The position numbers and the translations under genes are program-made. Of a DNA stretch of 35,181 bases, positions 1 to 8,234 are shown in pieces; positions within the stretch are counted from its first letter, which is position 1, and the number at the start of each line of letters is the position of its first letter. The notes beneath the pieces are model-generated. The model saw only the letters and a list, made by a program, of their open reading frames with translations. It made no database searches and was not told where the DNA came from. The stretch comes from JACVRW01 sp036009005 (GTDB lineage Bacteria; Actinomycetota; Thermoleophilia; Solirubrobacterales; Thermoleophilaceae): the NCBI GenBank assembly GCA_036009005.1, contig DASYMP010000331.1, positions 1 through 35,181 on the forward strand. The letters run 5' to 3'.

Positions 1-800
1 TAGGTCGCGACGGTCCCGAGCTCCTGGAAGGTCAGGACGCCGAGGAGCATCACGGCGACCGCGGTGACCGCGTAGGTCTCGAACAGGTCGGCCGCCATGC
101 CGGCGCAGTCGCCGACGTTGTCGCCCACGTTGTCGGCGATCACCGCCGGGTTGCGCGGGTCATCCTCGGGGATTCCAGCCTCGATCTTGCCGACGAGGTC
201 CGCGCCCACGTCGGCGGCCTTGGTGAAGATGCCGCCGCCCAGACGGGCGAAGACGGAGATCAGCGAGCCGCCGAAGCCCAGTCCGATGAGGGCGTCGATC
301 GCGTCGCGCTCCCCGGTGCCGGCGAGGATCAGGACGCCGTAGTAGCCGGCCACGCCGAGCAGCGCGAGGCCCGCGACGAGCATGCCCGTGATCGCACCGC
401 CCTTGAAGGCCACCTCGAGCGCCTTGGACACGCCTGAGCGTGCCGACTCCGCCACCCGCGCGTTTGCCCGCACGGAGACGTTCATGCCGATGAAGCCGGC
501 CGCGCCCGAGAAGGTGCCGCCGATCAGGAAGCCGATCGCCACGAGGATGCCGTTGGCGTCCTGGGCCTCGAGCCCAACCGCCAGGACGATCGCGAGCACC
601 ACCGCGACGCCGGCAATGATCGTGTACTGGCGCCGCAGGTACGCCTGCGCGCCCTCCTGCACGGCCATGGAGATGTCCTGCATCTCCTGGTTGCCGGGCG
701 ACAGCGCGAGCAGCCAGCGCGAGGTGAGCACACCGTAGATCAGGGCACAGCCCGCACACACGAGCGCGATTACCACGCCCCAGTCAGTCAGGAATTCCAA
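1..800 (-). CDS. hppA: H+-translocating membrane pyrophosphatase, N-terminal part (runs off left edge)
   Basis: Integral membrane pyrophosphatase that couples PPi hydrolysis to H+ (or Na+) pumping. About 266 N-terminal residues are present and the rest lies beyond position 1. Several hydrophobic spans are visible, then the cytoplasmic PPi/Mg-binding loop GGGIFTKAADVGADLVGK, EDDPRNPAV and DNVGDNVGDCAG, which are hallmarks of the family. The Cys in GDCAGMAADLFETY is, from family knowledge, typical of the K+-independent subfamily; the deciding Ala/Lys position is outside the window. The start is a TTG at 800 (LEFLTDWG), with GGAGGA about eight bases upstream; no better start is in frame. It lies 54 bases downstream of mtnP on the same strand, with a palindrome in the gap (820-836). 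Confidence 0.95.
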   Translation of the reverse strand, partial: MEFLTDWGVVIALVCAGCALIYGVLTSRWLLALSPGNQEMQDISMAVQEGAQAYLRRQYTIIAGVAVVLAIVLAVGLEAQDANGILVAIGFLIGGTFSGAAGFIGMNVSVRANARVAESARSGVSKALEVAFKGGAITGMLVAGLALLGVAGYYGVLILAGTGERDAIDALIGLGFGGSLISVFARLGGGIFTKAADVGADLVGKIEAGIPEDDPRNPAVIADNVGDNVGDCAGMAADLFETYAVTAVAVMLLGVLTFQELGTVAT

Positions 801-819
801 GGGGTTTGTCCTCCGTCTT

Positions 820-836
820 GATTCTTCAGAAGAGTC
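820..836 (-). promoter_or_regulatory. 17-nt palindrome just upstream of the hppA ribosome binding site
   Basis: The plus strand reads GATTCTTCAGAAGAGTC: eight pairs (one G-T) around a single central A. It ends a few bases before the GGAGGA that serves hppA, so it could be an operator, a leader hairpin controlling translation, or a weak mtnP 3' structure. No T-tract follows. Function is unknown. Confidence 0.35.
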
Positions 837-854
837 AGCGCGCGGCGCTTTCCG

Positions 855-1646
855 CTAGCGGTGAACAATCGCGTTGTCCAGCGCCGATGCGCAGATGTCG
901 TCCGGTTGCGGCCCGATCTTTGGCACCGCCCGGAACAAGAGGGCGCGCAGTCTATCGAGGTTCTCGGCGAACACGCGGAACGCCGTGTCCGCCGACACGG
1001 GCGGCAGGTCCGGCATGCCCTCGAGACCCACGTCGTAGTCGGTGACGAGCGAGATGTTCGCGTAACAGATCCCGAGCTCGCGGGCCAGCCACGCCTCGGG
1101 GTACTGGGTCATGTTCACGACGTCGAATCCGCCCTCTGCGTACCAGCGCGACTCGGCGCGCGTCGAGAAGCGTGGGCCCTGCACGACGACGACCGTGCCG
1201 CCCTCCACGACCGGGATCTCCTCCTCGGCGGCCGAGGCCGCGAGCGTGGCGCGAAGGTCGGCGCAGTACGGGTCCGCGGCCGAGACGTGCGTGGTCTGCG
1301 GACCGTCGTAGAAAGTGTCCTCGCGTCCCGAGGTGCGGTCCACGAACTGGTCGCAGAGCACGAACGTCCCGGGCGCGAGCTCGCGCTTCAGCGAGCCGCA
1401 GGCGGACGGCCCGATCAGCCGTCGCACCCCCACCTCCTTCATGGCCCAGACGTTCGCGCGGTAGTTGATGCGGTGCGGCGGCAGCGTGTGCTCGTCGCCG
1501 TGGCGCGGCATGAAGGCGAGCTCCGTGCCCTCGATGCTCCCCACGCGCACCGGCGCCGACGGCGGGCCGTAGGGCGTGGCCACCGGTACCTCGGTCACGT
1601 CGTCCAGGAACCTGTAGAACCCGGAGCCGCCGAAGACGCCTATCAC
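855..1646 (-). CDS. mtnP: S-methyl-5'-thioadenosine phosphorylase
   Basis: 263-residue cytosolic enzyme of the PNP/MTAP family. It splits methylthioadenosine with phosphate into adenine and methylthioribose-1-phosphate (methionine salvage and polyamine by-product clearance). Visible motifs are the phosphate-binding GGSGF (residues 6-10) and PRHG (47-50), SACGSL, the substrate Met in NMTQYPE (178-184) and VTDYD (201-205). The Asp residues in VTDYD fit an adenine rather than hypoxanthine/guanine base, so MTAP is favoured over purine nucleoside phosphorylase. The start is a GTG whose bases overlap the TGA of the upstream 103-residue gene (GTGA), which implies translational coupling. Length is normal for the family. 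Confidence 0.93.
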   Translation of the reverse strand: MIGVFGGSGFYRFLDDVTEVPVATPYGPPSAPVRVGSIEGTELAFMPRHGDEHTLPPHRINYRANVWAMKEVGVRRLIGPSACGSLKRELAPGTFVLCDQFVDRTSGREDTFYDGPQTTHVSAADPYCADLRATLAASAAEEEIPVVEGGTVVVVQGPRFSTRAESRWYAEGGFDVVNMTQYPEAWLARELGICYANISLVTDYDVGLEGMPDLPPVSADTAFRVFAENLDRLRALLFRAVPKIGPQPDDICASALDNAIVHR

Positions 1647-1954
1647 GAGCCGGGGGTCCAGATCTTGGACGGTGGCGGCGGCTCGTCCTCCTTCGGGCTC
1701 GACTCGCGCACGTAGAGCATCTGCACCTGATCGAGCGCGTTCTGGATCGGCGCCTGCGCCTCCTCGGGGACGAGCGGGAGCATGTGACGAGCGGCGTCGA
1801 TCGCCTTCTGCGCCTCCGCCGCGTCCTTCGCGCCCTCGACCGTGAGCTTCTGGCCCGCCAGGTTCACGAGCGTGGCCACGGTCTGGACGACGACGTCCTC
1901 CGTCTTGATCTGCTGCAACGCCTCGAGCAGCTGCTGTTCAGTCGGCTCGTTCAC
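1643..1954 (-). CDS. Small alpha-helical protein, DUF1844-like
   Basis: 103 residues, soluble, with no signal peptide or membrane span. The body (EDVVVQTVATLVNLAGQKLT, then EAQKAIDAARHMLPLVPEEAQAPI, then a helix ending LDQVQMLYV) resembles the two-helix DUF1844 layout: a hydrophobic helix, an 'A-AID--R-ML' helix and a closing 'AL-Q-QM-YV'. The acidic/proline tail (residues about 86-103) looks disordered. Function is unknown. It is wedged between ybdK and mtnP with GTGA overlaps on both sides, so it is certainly translated with them. The family assignment is from pattern only. Confidence 0.8.
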   Translation of the reverse strand: MNEPTEQQLLEALQQIKTEDVVVQTVATLVNLAGQKLTVEGAKDAAEAQKAIDAARHMLPLVPEEAQAPIQNALDQVQMLYVRESSPKEDEPPPPSKIWTPGS

Positions 1955-3096
1955 CTCGCGACCTCCTCAGCCGTATACGTGCTCTGGGTGAGCGCCACCT
2001 CGGCGCCGTAGATGTCCTCCATAGTGGCCCCTTCGGCGAGCTTGCGCTTCTGGCGCTGCGCGCCGTTCTCCTCGGGCAGCGCGATGTCGATGCCGAGCGC
2101 CATCCGCGCGGGCGTCGTCCACGCGAGCAGGCGGTCGCGCGCCGCGGCGGCCGGGTACTCCTCCGCGCGCTCGAGGTCGATCAGCTTGCCGTCGAGCCCG
2201 TAACGGATCGCCCGCCACAGGTTCTCCTCGATCAGCCGCGCCGGCGGGTCCTCGAACGGCACGCCCTCGTCCTCGTCGAGCGCCGCCTGGGCGATGCAAG
2301 ACGTGATCAGCGCGGCCAGCGTCGTGGAATCGTGCGCGCTCGTCTGCGCGTCGCAGATGCGCATCTCGATCGTGCCGTAGGAGTGGTGCGGCCGGACGCT
2401 CCACCAGACCTGCGTGAACTCACGGATCGAGTTGGTGCGCACGAGGAACTCGATGTAGTCGGCGTACGCCTGCCAGCGGCCGAACGCGTCGGGTATCCCG
2501 CAGCGGGGGAAGCTCTTCGTGAAGATCTGCGTGCGCGCCGAGTGGAGGCCCGAGTGGTGCCCGTCGAGGAACGGGGAGTTCGCCGAGATCGCGAGCAGCT
2601 CCGGCATCACCGGGCGGAGCCGGTCGCACACCCTCACCGCACGGTCGGCGCCCCGCACTCCGACGTGCACGTGCACGCTGAACGTGTTGTTCCGCCAGGC
2701 CACGTACTGGAGCAGGTCCTGCACCTGGCGGTAGTGCTCCGTGTCGATGATCTGCTGCTCCTGCCACGGGCTCCACGGATGCGTGCCGGTGGCGCCGAGC
2801 AGCGCGCGGTTCTGGGCCGCCAGCGCGAACAGCCGCGAGCGCGCCTCGCGCTGCTTCGCCACGGCGTCGGCAAAGTTGTCGCCGCGCCCGGAGCGGATCT
2901 CGATCTCCGAGCGGATCAGCTCGCCGGCCACGGCCTCGGCCAGCACCGGGTCGTCCTGCGCGAGCAGCCGCAGCTCCTCGAAGCGGTGGTCGAGCGAGAG
3001 CGTGCCCGGATCGAGGATCGCGAACTCCTCCTCTATCCCGACCGTGAAGTCTGTGGAGGCCTCGAAGACCTCTCTGACTCGCGGCATCTCGAGCAC
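1951..3096 (-). CDS. ybdK: YbdK-type carboxylate-amine ligase (glutamate-cysteine ligase family 2)
   Basis: 381-residue member of the GCS2 family, ATP-dependent ligases that join an amine to a carboxylate, some with weak gamma-glutamyl-cysteine activity. Characteristic elements are the start VGIEEEFAILD, the acidic metal/ATP patch LIRSEIEIRSG, GATGTHPW, the strand WRNNTFSVHVHVGV, and RPHHSYGTIEMRICDAQ. The start is GTG at 3096 (MLEMPRV); GAGGT lies eight bases before it and overlaps the end of rex, whereas the internal ATG at 3087 would sit too far from that site. It follows rex by 11 bases and a glutaredoxin-like gene precedes rex, so a role in low-molecular-weight thiol or redox metabolism is a reasonable inference. 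The true substrate cannot be read from sequence. Confidence 0.88.
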   Translation of the reverse strand: MLEMPRVREVFEASTDFTVGIEEEFAILDPGTLSLDHRFEELRLLAQDDPVLAEAVAGELIRSEIEIRSGRGDNFADAVAKQREARSRLFALAAQNRALLGATGTHPWSPWQEQQIIDTEHYRQVQDLLQYVAWRNNTFSVHVHVGVRGADRAVRVCDRLRPVMPELLAISANSPFLDGHHSGLHSARTQIFTKSFPRCGIPDAFGRWQAYADYIEFLVRTNSIREFTQVWWSVRPHHSYGTIEMRICDAQTSAHDSTTLAALITSCIAQAALDEDEGVPFEDPPARLIEENLWRAIRYGLDGKLIDLERAEEYPAAAARDRLLAWTTPARMALGIDIALPEENGAQRQKRKLAEGATMEDIYGAEVALTQSTYTAEEVAR

Positions 3097-3107
3097 GAAA
3101 GCGGACC

Positions 3108-3800
3108 TCAGGTGAGGTAGAAGTAGAGCGCGTACAGCAGGTCGACGGCCGGGCTCGAGGTATGCACGGTCACCTCGGGCGGCACCTGCAGCAGTGCCTC
3201 GGAGTAGTTGAAGATGATCTTCACGCCGGCGCTCACGAGATCGTCCGCCACGCTCTGCGCCGCCTCGGTCGGCACGGCCAGCACGCCCACGACCACGTCC
3301 TCCTCGCGCACCACGCGCTCGAGCTCGTCGTAGGACCGCACGGTGAGCGTCTCGTTCACCTTGCTGCCGACCTTGCCGGGATCCTTGTCGAACAGCGCCA
3401 CCACGCGGAAGCCGTGGTCGGCGAAGATGTCCGAGCCGGCGATCGCCTGGCCGAGGTTGCCCGCCCCGAACAGGACGATGTTGTGCTTCCCGGTCGTGCG
3501 CAGGATCTTGCGGATCTGCGACACCAGCGAGTCGACGTTGTAGCCCACCCCGCGCTTGCCGAACTTGCCGAAGCCGGACAGGTCGCGGCGGATCTGCGTG
3601 GAGTTCACATGTGTGTAGTCCGCCAGCTCCTGGGACGAGATCGTCTCGCGTCCCATCTTCTTCGCCTGGGTCAGGACCTGCAGATATCGCGACAGTCGGG
3701 CGGCGACGCCGAGCGACAGTCGCTCAGAGGCGCCCGGCTCGGCTTCCGGCCGGACCGGTTGAAGCCCGACGCCGCCCGCTGATGCGTCGTCGTACCTCAC
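3108..3800 (-). CDS. rex: Redox-sensing transcriptional repressor Rex
   Basis: 230-residue dimeric repressor that releases DNA when NADH rises. An N-terminal winged helix (about 30-90) contains RLSRYLQVL, SSQELADYTHVNSTQIRRDLS and GKRGVGYNV. The Rossmann domain follows with FGAGNLGQAIAG (about 111-122), and the C-terminal domain-swapping helix reads AVDLLYALYFYL. All are diagnostic for Rex. The start shown is GTG at 3800, overlapping the TGA of the glutaredoxin-like gene (GTGA). The first 25 residues are not conserved in the family, so a later start is possible. No clear TTGTGAA-N4-TTCACAA operator is visible in front of its own gene cluster. Confidence 0.96.
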   Translation of the reverse strand: MRYDDASAGGVGLQPVRPEAEPGASERLSLGVAARLSRYLQVLTQAKKMGRETISSQELADYTHVNSTQIRRDLSGFGKFGKRGVGYNVDSLVSQIRKILRTTGKHNIVLFGAGNLGQAIAGSDIFADHGFRVVALFDKDPGKVGSKVNETLTVRSYDELERVVREEDVVVGVLAVPTEAAQSVADDLVSAGVKIIFNYSEALLQVPPEVTVHTSSPAVDLLYALYFYLT

Positions 3801-4045
3801 GAACCGTCCACTCTATCTAGCCGCGCCACGAGCACCGCCTCCTCGACGTGGAACTCGAACAGCTCCTCGCCATCCAGCTCCAGTACCGGGATGCGCTCGC
3901 CGTAAGCGGAATGCAGCGCCGGGTCGAGCGTCACGTCGACCTCGCGCAGGTCGAACGGATGCTCGGCACGCACGCGTGCGACGACCGCGCGAGCGTCGTC
4001 GCAGAGGTGGCAGCCCGGCTTTCCGTACAGCGTCACTAGAGGCAC
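3797..4045 (-). CDS. Glutaredoxin-like / thioredoxin-fold small protein (DUF836 type)
   Basis: 82 residues starting VTLYGKPGCHLCDDA, a thioredoxin-fold beta strand followed by a CxxC redox motif (Cys12, Cys15). Later come the cis-Pro segment ERIPVLELDGEELFEFHV and the helix VLVARL. This is the layout of the short glutaredoxin-like DUF836 family. It probably reduces disulfides in the cytosol; the partner is unknown. The start is GTG at 4045, but a second GTG at 4036 (directly before TLYG) is equally possible. It is the first gene of the leftward cluster and its 3' end overlaps rex by four bases. It is divergent from the antiporter, with about 26 bases between starts. Confidence 0.85.
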   Translation of the reverse strand: MPLVTLYGKPGCHLCDDARAVVARVRAEHPFDLREVDVTLDPALHSAYGERIPVLELDGEELFEFHVEEAVLVARLDRVDGS

Positions 4046-4071
4046 GCGAGGGATGCTGCCAATCTTTTCCT

Positions 4072-5652
4072 GTGGAGCACATCGAGCTGGTCATCTTCGG
4101 GCTCCTCCTGGCGACCGCGGGGCTGGCCGTGCTCGCCGGGCTGGTCGGCGTGCCCTACCCGGTGACGCTTGTCGTGGGCGGCGCGGTGATCGGCTTCCTT
4201 CCGGGCGTGCCGGACGTGGAGCTCAACCCGGACGTCGTGCTGCTGATCTTCCTTCCGCCGCTCCTCTACGGCGCCGCGTTCTTCACTTCCGTGCGCGACC
4301 TGCGCCGCAACGCGAGACCGATCGCGCTCTTATCGATCCCGCTCGTACTCGTGACGATGGGCGCCGTCGCGCTCGTGGCGCACCACGTGGTCGGGCTCGA
4401 CTGGGGCCCGGCCTTCGTGCTCGGCGCGATCGTCTCGCCGACCGACGCCGTCGCGCCCGCCGAGATCATGCGCCGCATCGGCGCCCCGCGGCGGCTGATC
4501 ACAATCGTGGAGGGCGAGAACCTCACGAACGACTGGACCGCGCTCGTGCTCTACCGCTTCGCGATCGCGGCCGTGGTGAGCGGCTCGTTCTCGATCTGGA
4601 CGGCCATCCCCGAGTTCGTGGCCACCGGCGTGGGCGGCGTGGTCGTGGGGCTCGCGGCCGGATACGTGATCCGAGCGGTGCGCTCGCGGCTCGACGACCC
4701 GCCCACCGAGATCACGATCTCGCTCCTGTCCGGCTACGTGGGCTACCTCCCCGCCGAGGAGCTCGGGCTGTCCGGTGTCGTCGCGGCCGTGACCACCGGG
4801 CTCTACATGGGCTGGCACACGCCGCAGCTCACGACGCCCGTGATGCGGCTCCAGGGCGTGGCGATCTGGGAGATCCTCACGTTCCTCCTGAACGCGGTGC
4901 TGTTCCTGCTCGTGGGGCTTCAGCTTCCCGGCGTGCTCGACGCGCTGTCCGGGACGAGCGCCGGCAAGCTCGTCCTGTGGGGGGCGCTCGTGAGCGGTGT
5001 CGTGATGGCCGTGCGCCTCCTGTGGATGTTCCTCGTGCCGTACGCGGTGCGGATGGCCCACAGGAACACGAACGAGACGGCTCCGCGACGAGCGCCACCC
5101 GGCGAGCGGCTCGCGGTCGGCTGGGCGGGCATGCGCGGGTCCGTCTCGCTCGCGGCTGCGCTCGCCATTCCGCTGGAGACCGACGCGGGCGCCGGGTTTC
5201 CCGCGCGTGAGCTGATCATCTTCCTGACGTTCGCGGTGATCCTGGTGACGCTGGTGGGCCAGGGGCTCACGCTCGCGCCGCTGATCACGCGCCTGCGGCT
5301 CGTGGAGGACGGCCTCGAGGAGCGCGAGGAGCGCATCGCGCGCCGGCGGCTCGCGGAGGCGGGCCTCGGCCGGATCGACGAGCTCGGCGAGCCGGACTGG
5401 ATCAGCCCCGAGAGCGTGGGCCGCGCGCGCAACCAGCTCGACTACCGGAGGCGGCGCTTCGAGGCGCTCGTGGACGGCGACCACGATGGCTTCGAGGAGC
5501 GCACGGACGCGTGGCGGCGGTTGATGTACGACCTCTTCGACGCGCAGCGCGACGCGCTCGTCGGCATGCGCAACCGCGGCGAGATCAGCGACGAGGTGCG
5601 CCGCAAGATCGAGCGCGACCTCGACCTCGAGGAATCCCGCCTCGAGAGCTAG
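4072..5652 (+). CDS. Na+/H+ antiporter, CPA1/NhaP family
   Basis: 526-residue membrane protein with about 12 hydrophobic spans, then a long charged cytosolic tail (about 410-526). Family signatures are FLPPLLYGAAF (about 60-70), SPTDAVAPAEIMRR (122-135) and GENLTNDWTALVLY (148-161). The Asn-Asp pair at 153-154 is the ion-binding ND motif of electroneutral CPA1 exchangers. It probably exchanges Na+ or K+ for H+ across the inner membrane. The start chosen is GTG at 4072 (VEHIELVIFG); the frame is open further upstream, but that stretch overlaps the divergent glutaredoxin gene and encodes Arg-rich non-membrane sequence. The ribosome site is weak. The tail could serve regulation or dimerisation. 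Confidence 0.93.
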   Translation: MEHIELVIFGLLLATAGLAVLAGLVGVPYPVTLVVGGAVIGFLPGVPDVELNPDVVLLIFLPPLLYGAAFFTSVRDLRRNARPIALLSIPLVLVTMGAVALVAHHVVGLDWGPAFVLGAIVSPTDAVAPAEIMRRIGAPRRLITIVEGENLTNDWTALVLYRFAIAAVVSGSFSIWTAIPEFVATGVGGVVVGLAAGYVIRAVRSRLDDPPTEITISLLSGYVGYLPAEELGLSGVVAAVTTGLYMGWHTPQLTTPVMRLQGVAIWEILTFLLNAVLFLLVGLQLPGVLDALSGTSAGKLVLWGALVSGVVMAVRLLWMFLVPYAVRMAHRNTNETAPRRAPPGERLAVGWAGMRGSVSLAAALAIPLETDAGAGFPARELIIFLTFAVILVTLVGQGLTLAPLITRLRLVEDGLEEREERIARRRLAEAGLGRIDELGEPDWISPESVGRARNQLDYRRRRFEALVDGDHDGFEERTDAWRRLMYDLFDAQRDALVGMRNRGEISDEVRRKIERDLDLEESRLES

Positions 5653-5661
5653 GAGGACCTC

Positions 5662-6645
5662 CTACAGGCGCGCGGCGGCGTCGAGAGCGAGGTACTCGGG
5701 GTACGGCAGCGGCTCGAGGAAGCGCGCGGCGCCCGCGATCATCGCCGCGTTGTCGGTGCACAGCTCGACGGGCGGCACCCAGACCGGCACGCCGATCCCG
5801 GTGACCGCCTCGCGCAGCTCCGAGTTCGCGGCCACCCCACCGCCGATCGCGAGCCGCTCGACGCCCTCGCGCTCGAGCGCGGCGCGCGTCCGGCCGACGA
5901 GCGCGTCGACGATCGCGCGCTGGTAGGACGCCGCGAGGTCGGCGGCGAGCTGACCGGAGGGTGGCGCCGGTCCGGCGTCCAGGTCGCGAATCGCGTAGAG
6001 GAGCGCCGTCTTCAGCCCGCTGAAGCTGAAGTCGAGCTCGCCGGGCGCGCTGCGCGGGAAGTCGAATGCCTCGGGGTTCCCCTCGCGGGCCAGCCGGTCG
6101 AGCGCCGGGCCGCCGGGGTAGCCGAGGCCGAGCAGGCGCGCGCCCTTGTCGAAGGCCTCCCCCGCGGCGTCGTCGAGCGTCTGGCCGAGGATCTCGTAGC
6201 GGGCGGGATCCTCCACGCGCGCGACGAAGGTGTGCCCGCCGCTCGCGACCAGGCACAGGTAGGGCGGCTCGACCGGATCCGGACCGAGCGTGCTCGCCAC
6301 GACATGGCCGTGCAGGTGGTCCACGGGCACGAGCGGCAGCCGCCGCGTGGCGGCGAGCGCCTTCGCGGACGAGAGCCCCACGAGCAGCGCGCCGATCAGC
6401 CCCGGCCCGCGCGTGACGGCGACGGTGTCGATGTCGTCGAGCCGCGCGCCGGCCCGCTCGAGCGCGTCGGCCGTGACGGCGTCGATCAGCTCGAGGTGGT
6501 GGCGCGAAGCGATCTCCGGGACCACGCCGCCGTAGCGCGCGTGCAGGAGGCCCTGGGAGGCGATCACGTTCGACGCCACCCGCCCGTCGTCGGTCACGAC
6601 GGCCGCGCAGGTGTCGTCGCAGCTCGTCTCGAGGGCGAGGATCAC
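5662..6645 (-). CDS. tsaD: tRNA N6-adenosine threonylcarbamoyltransferase TsaD
   Basis: 327-residue ASKHA-fold catalytic subunit that transfers the threonylcarbamoyl group to A37 of ANN-decoding tRNAs. Seen: LALETSCDDT (residues 3-12), GLLHARYGGVVPEIASRHH, the metal-binding HLHGH (110-114), LVASGGHT, DDAAGEAFDKGARLLGLGYPGGP, FSFSGLKTA, the ATP-site GGGVAANSELR and CTDNAAMIA. All are standard for the family. The start is GTG at 6645 immediately before ILALETS; the upstream extension of the open frame overlaps rimI and does not look like TsaD. The GTG overlaps the rimI stop (GTGA). Last gene of tsaE-tsaB-rimI-tsaD. Confidence 0.97.
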   Translation of the reverse strand: MILALETSCDDTCAAVVTDDGRVASNVIASQGLLHARYGGVVPEIASRHHLELIDAVTADALERAGARLDDIDTVAVTRGPGLIGALLVGLSSAKALAATRRLPLVPVDHLHGHVVASTLGPDPVEPPYLCLVASGGHTFVARVEDPARYEILGQTLDDAAGEAFDKGARLLGLGYPGGPALDRLAREGNPEAFDFPRSAPGELDFSFSGLKTALLYAIRDLDAGPAPPSGQLAADLAASYQRAIVDALVGRTRAALEREGVERLAIGGGVAANSELREAVTGIGVPVWVPPVELCTDNAAMIAGAARFLEPLPYPEYLALDAAARL

Positions 6646-7103
6646 GCGGTGGTGCGTTCCTCCACCTTGCGCCACATGATCAGAGCGTCCTCGCGGTTGT
6701 CGTGGTAGTAGGCGCGCCGGCGGCCCGCGGCGCGGAAGCCGAAGCGCTCGTACAGGCGAATGGCGGCGTCGTTCGAGGTGCGCACCTCGAGCGTGTACTG
6801 CTCGCGCGGCTTGTCGGCCTGCTCGAAGAGGCGCTCGAGCAGCGCGCTCGCGATGCCCTGCCGCTGGCGGTGCGGGTCCACGGCGACATTCATGACGTGC
6901 CAGACCGTGTCGTAGCGCGAGCAGACCAGATACCCGACCATCACGCCCTGGTCGATCGCCGCCAGGCAGATCCCCGACGCCTTCGACAGCTCGAGCACGA
7001 ACATCGCAAGCGACCACGGCGTCGGGAAGGCGCGCCGCTCGATCGCGATCACGTGCGGCAGGTCGGCGTAGGCCAGCTGGCGGATCTCGAGGTCGGCGTT
7101 CAC
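6642..7103 (-). CDS. rimI: Ribosomal-protein S18 alanine N-acetyltransferase-like GNAT (RimI)
   Basis: 153-residue GNAT protein. The acceptor-side strand-helix IRQLAYADLPHVIAIERRAFPTPWS, the core strand VMNVAVDPHRQRQGIASALLE with the acetyl-CoA pyrophosphate loop Q/RxxGxA, and the segment LEVRTSNDAAIRLYERFGF followed by RRAYYHDNREDALIMW match RimI. RimI N-acetylates the N-terminal Ala of S18 and sometimes other proteins. The position between tsaB and tsaD is the usual actinobacterial order and supports the name. It starts with GTG at 7103, overlapping the TGA of tsaB, and its stop overlaps the tsaD start. Confidence 0.92.
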   Translation of the reverse strand: MNADLEIRQLAYADLPHVIAIERRAFPTPWSLAMFVLELSKASGICLAAIDQGVMVGYLVCSRYDTVWHVMNVAVDPHRQRQGIASALLERLFEQADKPREQYTLEVRTSNDAAIRLYERFGFRAAGRRRAYYHDNREDALIMWRKVEERTTA

Positions 7104-7768
7104 TGTTGCGGCTTTGCGTCCGGTTCTCTCAGGTAGTCGGGGAGAACCGCCTCCGGTGCCTCGTCCGCCGCTCCGGCGGCCAGGCGGCAGACGTGCAGAG
7201 CACGCACCACGTGAGCGTCGGAGTCGTCGGCTGCCACCGGGATGCCGGCCCCCTCGAGCGTCCCCCGAAATCGTATCGACCCGTCCCCCGCCGCCAACGG
7301 AGTGGCCGCGGCGTCCCCGAGCCGCGCGACGAGCGCCTCCGGAGCGGCCGCGAACGGCGGCCAGAGCTCCCGGTCGCCCTCCCAGAGCGCCGCGAACAGC
7401 TCACCGCGGCGAGCGTCGATCAGCGGGAGCACGAGCGGGGCGTCGATGCCGGCGGCCAGGGCGGCGAGCGACGACACCCGCCGCAGCGGAAGCTCCGCTG
7501 CCGTCGCGAGCGCGCGCGCCGTGGCGATCCCGATGCGCAGACCGGTGAACGTGCCGGGCCCGACCCCGACCGCGATCGCGTCGAGGTCGGCGTAGGAGAC
7601 CCCGGCGCGTTCCATCACATCCGCGATCGCGGGCATCAGCTCGGCGGCGTGCGCCGGCGGGTGGCCGAGACGCTCGGCCGGCGGCGCCAGCTCGAACGAC
7701 TCGCCGTCCGCCCGCAGCACGCAGGCGCTCGTCGAGGACGTCGAGGTGTCCAGCCCGAGCAGCGTCAC
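7100..7768 (-). CDS. tsaB: tRNA threonylcarbamoyladenosine biosynthesis protein TsaB
   Basis: 222-residue ASKHA-fold partner of TsaD. It begins LLGLDTSTSSTSACVL, continues with HPPAHAAELMPAIADVM and VGVGPGTFTGLRIGIATARALA (the best-conserved TsaB stretch), and RRGELFAALW. It lacks the HxxxH metal site, as expected for TsaB, and acts as a scaffold for the TsaBDE complex. The C-terminal 90 residues are variable. The start is GTG at 7768, overlapping the TGA of tsaE by four bases; the frame is open further upstream but that part is a shadow of tsaE. Confidence 0.95.
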   Translation of the reverse strand: MTLLGLDTSTSSTSACVLRADGESFELAPPAERLGHPPAHAAELMPAIADVMERAGVSYADLDAIAVGVGPGTFTGLRIGIATARALATAAELPLRRVSSLAALAAGIDAPLVLPLIDARRGELFAALWEGDRELWPPFAAAPEALVARLGDAAATPLAAGDGSIRFRGTLEGAGIPVAADDSDAHVVRALHVCRLAAGAADEAPEAVLPDYLREPDAKPQQ

Positions 7769-8181
7769 GCCAGCGTGACCCTGCGCCGGTCGCCGCCGGC
7801 GTGCTCGAGCAGGACGCGGGCGACCACGCGTTCGAGCGCGGGCTCCGCCACGGCCGGCCACTCCACGAACCCGACCCGCTCGGGCGTCAGGTAGTCGTCG
7901 AGCAGCGCGGGGTCCTCGCCCGCGAGCGAACCGAGCCGGTACAGGTCGAGATGCGCGATCTCCGGCGCCTCGCCCAGCACCTGGCCGATCGTGAACGTTG
8001 GGCTCGTCACGGGCCCCTGCACACCGAGCGCCCGGCACGCTCCGCGCACGAACGTCGTCTTCCCGGAACCGAGCTCGCCGCTCACGAGCACGACGTCACC
8101 CGGCGAGAGCCGGCTCGCAAGCTCGGCTCCGAGCGCCTCGGTCTCGCCCGGACCATTCGTGTGTTTGACCTCGTGGGACAT
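7765..8181 (-). CDS. tsaE: tRNA threonylcarbamoyladenosine biosynthesis ATPase TsaE
   Basis: 138-residue small P-loop ATPase needed for multiple turnover of the TsaB-TsaD complex. Walker A is GELGSGKT (35-42), followed by TFVRGACRALG, then TSPTFTIGQVL and HLDLYRLG, and FVEWPAVAE near the end (Walker B-like/W motif). The first gene of the four-gene t6A operon; ATG at 8181 with GAGG eight bases before it. A possible promoter lies upstream on the minus strand: TTCAAC (8228-8223) and TAGGGT (8205-8200), 17 bases apart. Alternative functions are unlikely given the context. Confidence 0.95.
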   Translation of the reverse strand: MSHEVKHTNGPGETEALGAELASRLSPGDVVLVSGELGSGKTTFVRGACRALGVQGPVTSPTFTIGQVLGEAPEIAHLDLYRLGSLAGEDPALLDDYLTPERVGFVEWPAVAEPALERVVARVLLEHAGGDRRRVTLA

Positions 8182-8234
8182 CCGGTACGCCTCTAGAAGA
8201 CCCTATGAACCTTGGCAGGGGGGTTGAACCGCGC

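Noticed and set aside
4330..5484. 384-codon minus-strand frame opposite the antiporter
   Set aside because: Low-complexity His/Arg/Glu product with no motif; the sense strand encodes a clear CPA1 transporter.
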